A stretch of DNA of 64,000 nucleotides. It comes from Clavelina lepadiformis. Taxonomy: Eukaryota > Chordata > Ascidiacea > Aplousobranchia > Clavelinidae. Where the stretch lies: NCBI RefSeq assembly GCF_947623445.1, contig NC_135246.1, forward strand, positions 11,391,856 to 11,455,855. Reading direction: 5' to 3'. This document shows, in pieces, positions 30,371 to 41,508 of this stretch. A program made the translations under genes and the position numbers. The notes beneath the pieces were generated by a model, which was not told the origin of the DNA, did not search any database, and saw only the letters and a list, made by a program, of their open reading frames with translations. Positions within the stretch are counted from its first letter, which is position 1, and every line of letters begins with the position of its first letter.

Positions 30371-30673
30371 CTTCAGTCTAGGCATAGCTCAATTCATTTC
30401 AATTTCTAAACAATTATTTTTGAGTTCTTTTAAACCAGACTGGTTTAAAACTGGTAAACAGCCTGTCTTTCATGTGAGCACTTCTGATTTTGCATGTGTA
30501 TCAGTTATGTACCATTTTTTTAGTATAGATCTATTAAACATATTGAAATTAAACAGCTCAGTTTTTGTTGAAAGCTCACAGTGGAAAGTATGGCACATTG
30601 AACTTTTTCATCTTCACACAGATTTATTATAAACAAACAAGCAAAAGTTGGTTGTTTAAACACCAATTAATAA

Positions 30674-32282
30674 CACTGGTCTACAAAAAAAATTTTTTTT
30701 TATGCTTTTTACAAAAAGAGGACTTATTCTGGTTAATTTTGGGGCGCTGATTCCAAAAATAACCTCAAATTTTTTCTGTCACGTCAATTTAAAAAAAAAA
30801 TGCAATTCAATATTTTGATGGTAAAAGGAAATAATTACTATATAGCATAGAGCTTTACACAAGCCTACATCAATTTTGTAGAAGTGCAGTAGACCTAAAC
30901 GATGTTTTAAGGTAACTTCTGGGCGCTGATTCCAAAAACGCTGTTAGTTTTTGTCCATCACCTTGCGTTTAGCTACAATCTCACGATCTTTGATCAGCTA
31001 ATTTTTATTTTGCATAGTTACCATGGGCGTCCGCTGGGGGTACAAATAGATCAAGTAGATACAGTGGAATTTACCTACAATTCGATGTGTGTACAATCCA
31101 AAGGAATGGCGTCTATTCATAGATAGCTCCAAGGCTAGTTTAAAATGTGTACTGTTGCACAATGGAAACAAGTATGCCTCTGTACCAATTGGTCATTCAG
31201 TACATCTCAAAGAAACGTATAAAAATATGAAAATCTTAATAAGTAAATGCAATTATTTTGAGCACAACTGGGACTATGTGGGGACTTGAAAGTCTTGGGT
31301 ATGCTACGTGGCCAACAAGGTGGCTACACTAAGTATCCATGCTTTTTATGTCTATGGGATAGTAGAGCTAAAACGGAACATTGGGAACAAGACCAATGGC
31401 CTGAGAGAAAAGAATTTACTCCTGGAGGAAAAAACATCGGTAACCAACCATTAGTAGACCCAAGCAAAGTATTACTACCACCTCTTCACATTAAGCTGGG
31501 GCTAATGAAGCAATATGTGAAAAGCCTGGATAAACATGGGGCATGTTTTGGGTATATTTGCCAAAAATTTCCTGCCTTGAGCAATGAAAAGTTGAAAGCA
31601 GGAATATTTGATGGGCCAAAAATAAGACAGCTAATGAAAGACAAGAAATTTATCAAAACCATGAATCAAGATGAAAAAGAAGGTTGGGTGGCTTTTAGCC
31701 AGGTTGTGAACAACTTTCTGGGTAATACCAAATCACCTGATTACAAAGAACTTGTCAACCGCTTGCTTTGCTCGTTTCCAAAACTTGGCTGCAACATGAG
31801 TGTAAAAGTGCACTTTCTGCATAGTCATTTGGACTACTTTCCGGAAAATTTAGGATCTACCAGGTGAACGTTTCCACCAAGATATCAAAATCATGGAAAA
31901 AAGATATCAAGGTCGGTGGAATGTTAGTATGATGGCCGATTACTGTTGGTGTCTTATGAGTTATGAGAGATGAGGAAACATATAAACATTCTCGAAAGTC
32001 AAAAAAGAGAAAGTTTCTTCCATAAAATAATATTAATTTCAGTGTTGTGACCTTTATTCAGATATGTGCTGTTATTAATTTTTTTTGCTTTTTACGCCGA
32101 GGCATATTTACATATTGTGAATAATGCTATTTATTTGCTCTTACTGTCAAAATATTGAATTGCGTTTTGTGAAAAAAATTGACGTGATAGAAAAAATCTG
32201 ATGTTATTTTTGGAATCAGCGCCGCCAAATTAACCAAAAACACATGTTACTTGTAAGTCAGAAAAATTGATGCAGACCAGTG
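30674..32282 (+). mobile_element. DNA transposon with CACTGGTCT ends and 3-bp target duplication, copy 1 (1609 bp, decayed)
   Basis: The left end reads CACTGGTCTACA and the right end is TGCAGACCAGTG. It is flanked by TAA on both sides (30671-30673 and 32283-32285). The inverted repeats extend about 140 bp, with matching blocks GGCGCTGATTCCAAAAATAA / TTATTTTTGGAATCAGCGCC and CAATATTTTGATG / CAAAATATTG. CACTG-type ends with 2-4 bp duplications are known from the CMC group (CACTA/EnSpm, Mirage, Chapaev), so I place it there tentatively. It contains a broken transposase-like gene. A second copy is at 44031-46481. Confidence 0.85.
31080..31980 (+). pseudogene. Broken transposase-like gene of the CACTGGTC element
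   Basis: Frame pieces at 31089-31289 and 31286-31867 are offset by a frameshift near 31288, and a further shift near 31860 puts GERFHQD in another frame. Recognisable blocks are [63 protein letters not shown] and VHFLHSHLDYFPENL. I recognise this protein as one widely present, and usually left uncharacterised, in invertebrate genomes. The N-terminal zinc-binding part found in the other copy is missing here. Confidence 0.75.
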
Positions 32283-32319
32283 TAATCAATATATGAAGAA
32301 ATGCAACTTCTGGGCACGC

Positions 32320-32615
32320 CTAAAATTGTTTTTGTATGTATGATTTCTTATCAAAAACTGTCTTACTTTCCAGTCAAGGGTCAAGCGCACGCACATACCA
32401 TAGTAGGAAGTGTGGCACCAGCACACACAAGACTCACCAATCTGCATTCCAAACTTTTTTATATTCAAGCCGATTTATAAGAAATAAACGTTTCAATGCC
32501 AGTTTATAATAAATGGGCTAAACAAAGAGTTGATGTATTAGTGCACGCCAACACACCAAAATATGCATCTTTGCACCCATAATTTCTCGTCGAAAACTGT
32601 CGTACTTCCTAGCTG
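32320..32615. repeat. Unnamed interspersed repeat, copy 3 (two partial units)
   Basis: GATTTCTTATCAAAAACTGT near 32341 and the ordered blocks GGCTAAACAAAGAGTTGATG, TAGTGCACGCC and AATTTCTCGTCGAAAACTGT at 32515-32600 match the copy at 8925-9085. The CACTGGTC transposon just upstream seems to have inserted into this repeat, since the left flank carries the TTGGTTGTTT block. Confidence 0.5.
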
Positions 32616-34350
32616 GGAGCACATGCAAACTGTTCAAATATTCAGCAAGTTAGCAGTTTGGCCTAAAAATACTGAAATACCTTGTCTGTATTCTCATCAT
32701 TCCAACAATTTAAATACTGATAACAAGAAAAACAAATGCCTCCAAAATTTCAATCAAATGAGGCCTGCTGCCTATAGGGTCAAGTAGCCAGTGAACGAAA
32801 AAACATGCTATGCTGCTGATTCAAATCTAAATTAAACAAGTAATAGGAATACTTCACATACAAAAACAAAACTTACATTGTTACATGCAGAATTTTATCC
32901 TGCATAATATACTTTTAAATTGTGTCGCTTTACCAATAATTTTTACAGTATGTAATTAAAACTTTTTGCAGTGAATTCAGTTTTTCTTTGAATGGAACTA
33001 TTCTACGTAATTTCCACCAGTGTACATATTTCACTCATATTCGAGCTGGTTTTGCTGTTTTCGGATTGGTGGGTTTTTTAAACGTTTCCATCCGATGTAT
33101 TTAATATTTGGACTATTCATTCTTTTATTATTAGTGAATACAGCCTTAATATGCAAAATATTTCTTCCAGTGTCACCGAAAAATGTCAGGTATGCTTAAA
33201 CTGAGGGGCAAGTCAAAAAAGTTGATTTTATATGAAAGAACACTACTCACTGAATATTCTGGTAAAATTGTTTTGAAAAATAATTCTTGATTAGGTAATT
33301 ATAAGCAATGAAAATCAAAAAATTGGCCTAAATTGTGATTTCATAGGTAATCACAGAAAACATTCACAAATTTATAAATTTAACAATACCTGCTTTGTCT
33401 TACTGCATATCACTTATATATATCTGTTACAATTAAGTTGTTAATAGCTTGATAGGTGACAGCCCATAGACCAATAACGGCAACTAGTACTGTATCGGTT
33501 TGACGTTTAGCCTATGCAATCCAAAGGATACCGTAACTTCACAAATGCAAATGATTGGGCTACAGGATGTTTTACGTTTAAAACAATTGTAACTTATTCA
33601 GTTACAATGCTTCACATTGCTAATTTCTTCAAATGACGCCTAATCGGACATAGGCTGAACTCCTATGATCCACACTTGTGACTTCAATTGACTACCGCGC
33701 AAGGAAAGCAACAGCAGATTGTCAAGCAACTTGATTAATATATGACACAACATGTAATATTACAGGCCTATAATCATAGAGTCGTATCCGTACAGCAGTA
33801 ACCCAGAGCCTAGTGAAATGTGTGGCACACGACACCTATAAGCCTACACGGAAGATCATCAACTAATCTAGTACAAACGAACCCTTTCACTACAAGTATA
33901 TGCCTATCATACATTCATGCTCATAAACGATCAAGAAACATGGCTGGTTTAAAAATTTACTAACGCTAATATAGGCTACTACAAATAAATAGCCTCAGCA
34001 CCGACTTCCGACACAATTACAACAAAAGTTGTGTCTCTGTAGAATTCAGATGGTATGCGCACTGCAGCTGCAGAGTTTGTACCCTACCGGAAAGTTTGTA
34101 TAGTATAAGGAGCAGAGAGGATTCTAGCCTATATGCCTGAAAGGCTAAAGCCAAGTTTGCGGAAGAGAGTCTTGATGCATGATTTGCCGCCGAAAATTGC
34201 GATTTATTATTATCTATTAAGGGGGGTTCCCCATCCCTTTTTACCATGCACAAAATCGCAGAGCAAAGTGATATATCATTGAAGAACGTTCGGTGACCGG
34301 CAGATTTACCCTAATGGATTTACGTCTATCGTTTTGGATAAGGGAAGAAA
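32616..34350. other. No gene recognised
   Basis: AT-rich intergenic sequence. No exon, RNA gene or clear terminal repeat was found on either strand. Confidence 0.45.
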
Positions 34351-34354
34351 GAAA

Positions 34355-34520
34355 TGCGGTGGCGTAGTGGTCAACGATAGGGCTTGTATGCTTGAGGCTT
34401 CGGGTTTGAATCTTGCTTTTGTTTGACTTCTGTTTTGTCCAAATTTTTTTTGATGTAATTTAGTCATAAAATGTGAGAGTTTGCGTCGGAGGGGATTAGT
34501 TTTAAATTAATTTAGGCTTT
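34355..34520 (+). repeat. Second type of tRNA-derived SINE
   Basis: TGGCGTAGTGG at 34360-34370 fits a Pol III A box exactly and GGGTTTGAATC at 34402-34412 fits a B box with one mismatch, with normal tRNA spacing. The following body block GAGAGTTTGCGTCGGAGGGG at 34473-34492 recurs at 35550-35569 as GAGAGTTTGGGTCAGAGGGG, so the body is itself repeated. The tRNA part does not fold into a full acceptor stem, so this is not a functional tRNA. Confidence 0.6.
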
Positions 34521-34718
34521 GGAAAAAAGTCATTTTTAGTTAAAAAATAGAGTTAATTTCAATTCACAGCCTAGCTAAGTAATTTAATTGAGGCGGTCGT
34601 GATGGTAAATTGTAATAATTTATATAATTGGCATTCTAAATAAGCATTGTGTGTGTCTCCAGTTAAACGCAATTGAATATTTAAACAAGTTTGTTATTCG
34701 TGGTTAAAGCTGTTATTC

Positions 34719-35100
34719 CACCCGATTCGTCTGCTTTCCGCCCATTGAAATGGGTGAAAATGCGGTAATATTTTCCCATTCCAATGGCAGGAAGTAGGCC
34801 TATGCCTTTCTTACCCTAGAGTAAGATATATGGCATATGCATTTGGAATGGGGAGATGTTTACTTCGGCAGAACCATGGTTTGTGGGAAACCCCATTGCT
34901 GAAAGCAGGTCCATTTTAATGGGCAGAAAAATAGACGAATGGGGTTCACAAACCATACTTGTGCCGAAGTAAAATTCTCCCCATTCCAAAGGCATATATC
35001 TTACTCTAGGGTAAGAAAGGCATACTTTCAACCATTGGAATGGGAAAAAATTCCCGTACTCTGGACCATTTTAATGGGCGGAAAGTAGACGAATGGGGTG
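34719..35100. mobile_element. Palindromic MITE, 382 bp
   Basis: The arms CATTCGTCTRCTTTCCGCCC-type at both ends are long inverted repeats: the left part CGTCTGCTTTCCGCCCATT pairs with AATGGGCGGAAAGTAGACG, and TTTTCCCATTCCAATGG pairs with CCATTGGAATGGGAAAA. Flanks are GTTATTC at 34712-34718 and 35101-35107. Inner blocks (around CATATATCTTACTCTAGGGT) are also inverted, so nearly the whole element can form one hairpin. No coding capacity; superfamily unknown. Confidence 0.8.
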
Positions 35101-35965
35101 GTTATTCAAACAATGAGTTCTAAACCGACATACTGACCGAAAGTTTCAAGTGTTTCAAGCAGTGTTGTATTGTAGCCTATTGTGTGTAACGTAGATTGTA
35201 CTTGTGATGAAAAGTAGATGATGTAGAAAATTAAAATTAAAATCTCTCTCTTCTCATATTATCAGTTTACCTTCTGGTTTATTCATTATTGAACTCAAGT
35301 GATAGCTCTATTTGAATGTGAAATGGTGATGAAATTGTTTCTGATGTGACTACGACTATAATTCGGACAATATAACAATTTAGAATTTATGAATGTGGTG
35401 CTGATTTAAAGAAACAATTAGAGAAAGCAGGCACAACGCAGTCAAAGACACAATTGTCTAGGAGTTTTAGAAAAAAGACTAAAAGCCTTTGGCTTTAGGC
35501 TAACCTTAAAACAATCAACATCGCCATTCCCACATAATCATGAAAAGTGAGAGTTTGGGTCAGAGGGGATTAATTTCAGATTTGTAACTTAATCGGAAAG
35601 GTGTAATACGTGTGAAATAATAATAACAATAATTTAATACGTCGTTGCATCTTGAGTAACTGAGTAACGATAAATCTCACTCTTGAAAGGGCGTGCTCAT
35701 CCCAGCTTCTCATGCGGTTACAATACTAAAACTGGTGCGATGCAGAAATGTGACTTAAACGAACCTTCGATTATATTTATTCGGCGCTGTCAGGGTGTGT
35801 GTTATGTTATGTAGAAACTCTGGTTCTTTTACAGAATCCGCGAGTACGACAAACGCGCATGCCGCACACACAACACTGATTACAATTATAACTGATTACA
35901 AAGTAGCACTGCACGAAGTTGAAAATTAGCATACATTCCTGTCATGGACCTAAACTTATTCGGAC

Positions 35966-36167
35966 CATAGATATCTTATATATAATAACACACATATGCG
36001 TTGTACAGTAACTTGTGTGAGTTGAGTCAATAAGCGCTGTTAAAATGTAATCTGTAAATTTTTAATGTTGTTTCAAATAATCTGTTTTTTAGGTAATCGA
36101 ATAACGTTGTACAATAACTTGTATAACAATAACACACATGTGCGTTGTTATATATAAGATATCTATG
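35966..36167. mobile_element. Foldback MITE, 202 bp, CATAGATATCTTATATATA ends
   Basis: The left arm CATAGATATCTTATATATA and the right arm TATATATAAGATATCTATG are perfect inverses. Inner blocks ACACACATATGCGTTG and ACACACATGTGCGTTG are both present. A perfect 8-bp duplication ATTCGGAC flanks it at 35958-35965 and 36168-36175, which suggests a hAT-like origin. Confidence 0.85.
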
Positions 36168-36569
36168 ATTCGGACACAGCTTAAACCTAATCAAGTGTTG
36201 CTTGATGAACATATTTTTAGAAATTAATTTTCGAAATCATGCGTTACCATATCTAATGCAGTTAGTATGTTATAAAGTTTATAAGCTTTAAAATAAATAA
36301 GAAGTAAAGCAGTACAGTAAAGCTAACGATATTTCATTTGTCTGAGACTCGAAATTATGCTTAACTTCTAAAGGTAGAATTACTGCAAATTTCTGATTAC
36401 AACTGTAACTGAAAACAAAATTCTTTACTGTTGGAAGATGACAATTGTGTACAGTCAACACGAATGGAATTGCTGCCTTTGTTACAAAATGAAACTATCT
36501 TGATTACTTTTGTCACACTCTGAATGCATCATTAGACTTTCAACAGTAGACAGCATTTGACAAACAAGG

Positions 36570-36665
36570 TGGTCGGAAGATGCAGCCCACGGACGATTCA
36601 ACCCATAGACTTTTCAACCCCGGAAAATTAAACCCGCGGACGGTTCATCCCACGCGTGGTTCAGT
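36570..36665. repeat. Short array of about five 15-17 bp imperfect units (TTCAACCC-GGAC)
   Basis: Successive segments read GCCCACGGACGA, TTCAACCCATAGACTT, TTCAACCCCGGAAAA, TTAAACCCGCGGACGG and TTCATCCCACGCGTGG. They share a TTCAACCC core followed by a G/C-rich GGAC motif, unlike the AT-rich surroundings. It may be the end of a decayed transposon; no partner end was proven. Confidence 0.45.
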
Positions 36666-39600
36666 GGATGGACATTTATTTTTAAATTATTGTCGGCATC
36701 TCCAAAAACTTATACCGTCTGGTGTCACCCGTTTTTGTAAATGTTCATGCAAATAAAAAGAGCAGAACAGTACCTCCTCTCTTAGATGTGGAGTATTTAA
36801 TGATACCTCATACCTTGCACCTTCAAAATCGCAAAGAAGTTTTCTTTTGTGGACGACAAGTCCACGAAAGTCCACATCAATCGCATCACGTCAAAAGATT
36901 CTGTTGCGTTTATGCCAGTACTGGCAGGCATCGCTCCCTCCAAATTTAAACCTGCTGAACCGTGTTAACCCATTGTATACTAGAATAAAATTTGTAAAAA
37001 TAGGGTTACCTTAGCAATCGTAATTACAATAGCAGTAATATAGCTTGCAGTGTTTATGTGATCCTTATAGGTGTGATAATAAAGAGATATTATAATATAT
37101 AAATCGAATAGAATATAGAATTCTTATTTTCAGACGTCTACTTTACGAAACATGACGTCAATGATAGATAACATCGCGTACCGATAACTTTCTGTTTTCC
37201 GTTTTAAGACATGACATAAATATCGCGCCTGCCTATCTTGTGTGAGTTATAGGCCTACACAGCCGTTCAATGCAATCATTCTACCAAGATCAACCCTATA
37301 ACCTGGACGTCTTTACGCTGTTGCTGTGCTAATGTTTTGTCTAAATGTAATTTTTCAAAGAACCTTTAATATTATCAGTAGCCTATATACTGTTGTCATT
37401 ACTATGTAACCATTGAATTCTATTTGATAAAGTTCAGTGTTAAGATAGACAACTTTATTGTCATTTTCACAAGGTAACAAGGAGTTTGGTCCCATAATAT
37501 TGCAGTGGAAAACATGTCATTATAATATTGATCACTGCTAAACAGTGCTAATTGAAGCTAGTCATCAGATAATAAGCGGTCAAGGTGAACAATTGAATCT
37601 GTGGGTGAGAAAAGTAGACAACGACCTCATGAGATTCAAATGTCATCACTCGCAATAAACATGTCAACAAGTAGCCTACTTATTGTAGTGGGGTGGGTCA
37701 ACCAACCTCTCAAGTTTAGGTGCCATGTAGGCCTACCCATTTTCCATTGTGACGATTACGTCACGAGTCACGAGTTGTTTTCGAGATGTTTGAAATTTAA
37801 TTTGGGATCTTGGAATTCAGTTGTTGACCAGATTTGAGTTCTCTTTAATGACGTCAGATAATTTCCTCGATTGAACTTGTATGCCACATATATATACCGA
37901 TGTTTTGTTTACAACCTTCCCTTTTCCCTTTTACTGTCTTATTTGTTACTGAGCGCGATGTAACATTCAGCAAGATTTGACCGAAGGCAAAAGTCTTTGT
38001 GTTATAATAAATAAAATGGGAACTTTATCATATAGTAATTTGTATAGACAGAATTTAAGCAACTAACAGCATAGTCACGCCGTCTGAGAAATGAGAACTC
38101 AAACATCGAAGCAGAAGTAAAACATGTTATCAACCAACTATCGTCCTCGCTCACATTCTAACAATTACCGCCTGCATACGCGGTCATTATGACAGATGAG
38201 TTTCTTGTGTAATACTTCACACGAGTAGTGCACAAACGAATTTCTTTGTCATACCATTACAAAGCTATAAGCACCATGTACGTAGCCATTTTAATTCTTA
38301 ACTTAATGAAAGAGATTATAAGCTTGTAAAGCAGAAGATGTTACAGGCTTGATTCTACACTCTTCATCGTCGACAACGATTTCAACTTAATATTCTGCAG
38401 TAAGTGCGGGTGCAGACGACATGTCAGCAACTGAAAAGCTACACACATTTGATTTGTGAAAAATTCAAAACAACGAAAACATCAACTTCGCTTCTTAGTA
38501 ATCGACGTCATAACAACATGAACGATGAACGAACCATGAGAATGTGTAAAACTTTTCGCCAATCGCCACTACTGGCAAAGCGTAGTGGGCAAGTTAGTGT
38601 ACGCAACCATGCGTGACGCGGGCGACAAAAAACATTTCTTTTCATGAAAGAGAAACAAATAAGGATTAGGTAGCTTCCCATCATGATTTTTATATCGTTG
38701 GTTTGTCATAGACTACTATAAGAAGCAAAGTTCATAGCTTCCTGTGTGTTTTCACGCACTTCTATTATGACAAACGCCGCTTTTCACGCCCGTCTCCCCT
38801 AACAATTCAAGCGTGACGGATCTTAACCAATCGCGGTTGCGTTCAGCCCATCTGATAGTACAATAGTCTATTGTTAAATTATTCTACGATATGGCCATGA
38901 CCGCCACAAATCGATGTTGATAGGTAAGAAAACTCTGCGCCGTTAGTGTGCCGTAATTTGACATTTGGCGACTTCTTTTCATCAAAGATAAGCTTTTCGT
39001 GCTATTAGCCTAGGCTTGTCTAGTCAACAACAATTAATGCCAAGCTTAATGTACAGTACAGTAGGGCCTAGCCTATCAAAGTACAACTGTATAGGCTATG
39101 GGCTTGCTAGCCTACTATCGTATCGTTTGTTTTTGGTCGTTTTGCTGTCAGTCTGTCCGTTCCGCACTCCGCTGCATATAGCCTAGAACCCTAGAATCTG
39201 GGCTACTAGTTTTCTTCTAGGACTTCAGGATGGTGGGCCTATAGCGAAACTACTTCCAAACGTCATGTAGCGTAGGCTACCGGCATATAGGCCTATTGAA
39301 GTTGTCCAAGTGTATAGTCTATAGCCTTCGTTGATTTCCTTGACATTGCGGTTATAGTTACCAAAGAGCAAAAGAAAAGTGCATAGGCATATACAGCTCT
39401 AGCGTATCCCGCATTCTGGTCACACGTTAATCGCTACGATTGAGCACATGCAAACAACTCCCGGATTTTCTGAAAATTATGCGAATGCTGGATAGCCTAC
39501 TGTGCCTGAAACTTTGCGTGTATACAACTGCAGATGAAACCAAAATTAGCTTTTAAGCGTTGCTTTTAATCCTGTATAGAAAGCTTGCCTTTCAGGTATA

Positions 39601-39849
39601 GCTAGTCACAGCAAATTTTGCGGTTTTACACACGCACTTTCTTGTCAAAAATTGCCGTAGTTTGCAGTCAAGAGAGAGGCAGGAGCTAATAATTACGCCA
39701 GTAGCATAACAATATTTGCTCCTTCACCACACCTGAGATCTATCATACAAACTTTCCTTGTATACAGACTTTCAATACTAGGTTGGCTATACTTTTCACT
39801 CTGCAAGCTTTGTAAATGCGATCCATGATATTTGGTGGCCGTCATTACA
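36666..39849. other. No gene recognised
   Basis: Intergenic sequence with scattered short open frames and no motif, domain or splice pattern that I can support. The part after 38800 is less AT-rich and has many TAGGCCTA-like fragments. Confidence 0.4.
39600..39680. repeat. Unnamed interspersed repeat, fragment
   Basis: CACGCACTTTCTTGTCAAAA followed by TTGCCGTAGTTTGCAGTCAA resembles the 3' block of the repeat at 8925-9085 and 32320-32615. Confidence 0.35.
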
Positions 39850-39857
39850 GTATAGAC

Positions 39858-40046
39858 CAGGGGTGAGCAAACTTGTCCAAGGAAAGAGTCACTTGTGGAA
39901 AACTATAAACAGTAGCAAGCCGCAAAATCAGTAGTGTCAATACAAATTCGGTAAACAATGCATGGATAAAGAACAATAATGGACACTACTATTCAGCTAG
40001 AAAAGCCACAAAAAACATGTCGGCGACCCGCAGTTTGCCACCTTTG
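39858..40046. mobile_element. hAT-type MITE, 189 bp, CAGGGGTGAGCAAACT ends
   Basis: The left end CAGGGGTGAGCAAACT and right end AGTTTGCCACCTTTG are the usual inverted termini of this widespread MITE type, and GTCACTTGTGG / CGGCGACCCGC lie just inside. Flanks GTATAGAC (39850-39857) and GTGTAGAC (40047-40054) match at 7 of 8 positions. Confidence 0.8.
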
Positions 40047-40054
40047 GTGTAGAC

Positions 40055-40564
40055 CAGGGGTTCCCAACCTTTTTATGTTCTTCTACCACTTAGCCACCAC
40101 GTATTGTCAACACGTACCACTATTTGCAAAAATGTAATATATATATATAATATACAAAAATGTAATGCTGTTCAGGATTCAGCCACTACACGTCGGAAAA
40201 CCAACATCAGAATAAACGCAATTCTGCAATTGCACAGACCACATTGCACACGTAATAGTTTCGTCACAGACACCATTCACATTGCACACATAATAGTTTC
40301 GTCACGGACACCATTAAGTTCGCACAGCAGCATTGTATTAATAACAATGACAGCAGGGAGCAAGATCGACAAAAGTAGCTTACTGAGTGCAGAGAATTTA
40401 GTACGGAATGAAATAAAAGTGTTGTTCGCATATTTTAGCAACTCAAAATTAAATTGTTATAATGTACTACTATATATCGCATGCAACGGAGAGCTGCTCG
40501 CGTACCACCTGAAAAGCTCCCGCGCACCACTAGTGGTACGCGTACCACCGGTTGGGAACCCCTG
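40055..40564. mobile_element. hAT-type MITE, 510 bp, CAGGGGTTCCCAACC family, second copy
   Basis: Ends CAGGGGTTCCCAACC and GGTTGGGAACCCCTG are perfect inverses. Duplication GTGTAGAC is perfect at 40047-40054 and 40565-40572. The internal segment matching 600-800 of the first copy (512-835) is nearly identical, while about 190 bp is present only here, so 512-835 is probably an internal-deletion derivative. Open frames within it are not genes. Confidence 0.9.
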
Positions 40565-40576
40565 GTGTAGACTGTA

Positions 40577-41209
40577 GACCCTTTCCAATTTACTGTTTGG
40601 GTGGTAAGATTTTTTAGATCAACAATGCTTAACAATGGAAAATGTCAACCCACTATTTTTAAATGAAAAGTGGTTTTGTCATTGGATTGTGAAGAGTTTG
40701 CTCAGGTGAGTTGCATATGAATTTCTTTACATGATAAACTAAACTTTTGAAAATATGTTTCCTAGTTCTTGTTTTAAAGTAGTTTTAATCGTGTAAAGGA
40801 ATACATATGCAACTCACCTGAGCGAAATTTTTACAATCCAATGCTCAGAACGTTTGTAATTTAGAAAAGAATAAAAGTGGGTTGACAACAATGTTCCCTC
40901 TAAGCTGCGCGCGTGCGCAAATGCGCACTGCTGTCACGGTCTACGCGCACAGAAACTCTGTGTTGCGCACAAGAAAAAAATCCAACCTGAATTGAAAATA
41001 AAATAAAGGCATAATAATGGCCACAGTGCGCACTGCGCACGTCTGATGTTGCTCACAGTGGACCAAGGGACCGCTCAGGGAGTTAGTGTGTTTGCTCATA
41101 CTCGTGAAAAATTAGAGGGAACATTGGTTGACAATTTCCATTGTTAAGTATATGCGATTGACAAAATCGTGCCACCCAAAAAAACGGCGGCGGTAACTTC
41201 GAAAGGATC
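40577..41209. mobile_element. Palindromic mariner-like MITE, about 633 bp, containing a nested hAT MITE
   Basis: Outer ends GACCCTTTCCAA and TTCGAAAGGATC are imperfect inverses and sit between TA dinucleotides (40575-40576 and 41210-41211). Further in, TTGGGTGGTAAGATTTT pairs with AAAATCGTGCCACCCAA, GCTTAACAATGGAAAA pairs with TTTCCATTGTTAAG, and CTCAGGTGAGTTGCATATG pairs with CATATGCAACTCACCTGAG. TA flanks suggest a Tc1/mariner-type element, by inference only. A hAT MITE (40889-41126) sits in its right arm. Confidence 0.75.
40889..41126. mobile_element. hAT-type MITE, 238 bp, CAATGTTCCCTCTAA ends, nested
   Basis: The ends CAATGTTCCCTCTAA and TTAGAGGGAACATTG are perfect inverses, and the duplication GTTGACAA is perfect at 40881-40888 and 41127-41134. 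The interior is rich in GCGCAC iterations, unlike its surroundings. It interrupts the right arm of the palindromic element at 40577-41209, so it is the younger insertion. Confidence 0.9.
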
Positions 41210-41508
41210 TATTGAATTGTGAAGTTATTATTGATCCGATTGGAAACTTTGCTAAGTGGGCGGGGGATTAAAATTATTTGCTCGTATAATGGTTCTTTTT
41301 TCATCCTGTTGCTCAGGGGATTTCTCATCCAGAGACAGTTAACTTTCTAATCAGGGGTATTGAGTTGCAAATTATGGAATGGTATTGTACAAACCAAAAT
41401 ATTGTTTTGTAATCAAATTTTATTTTCACAGTTCACCCACTACTAGCTTAAGTTTGATAGACACCTACCCAAAAGGTTTTTTTATAGTTTTTAAAATAAC
41501 AAGAGACA

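Noticed and set aside
40104..40577. 157-codon frame over the second CAGGGGTTCCC element
   Set aside because: It lies within a MITE with exact target duplications, and the same frame is broken in the copy at 512-835.
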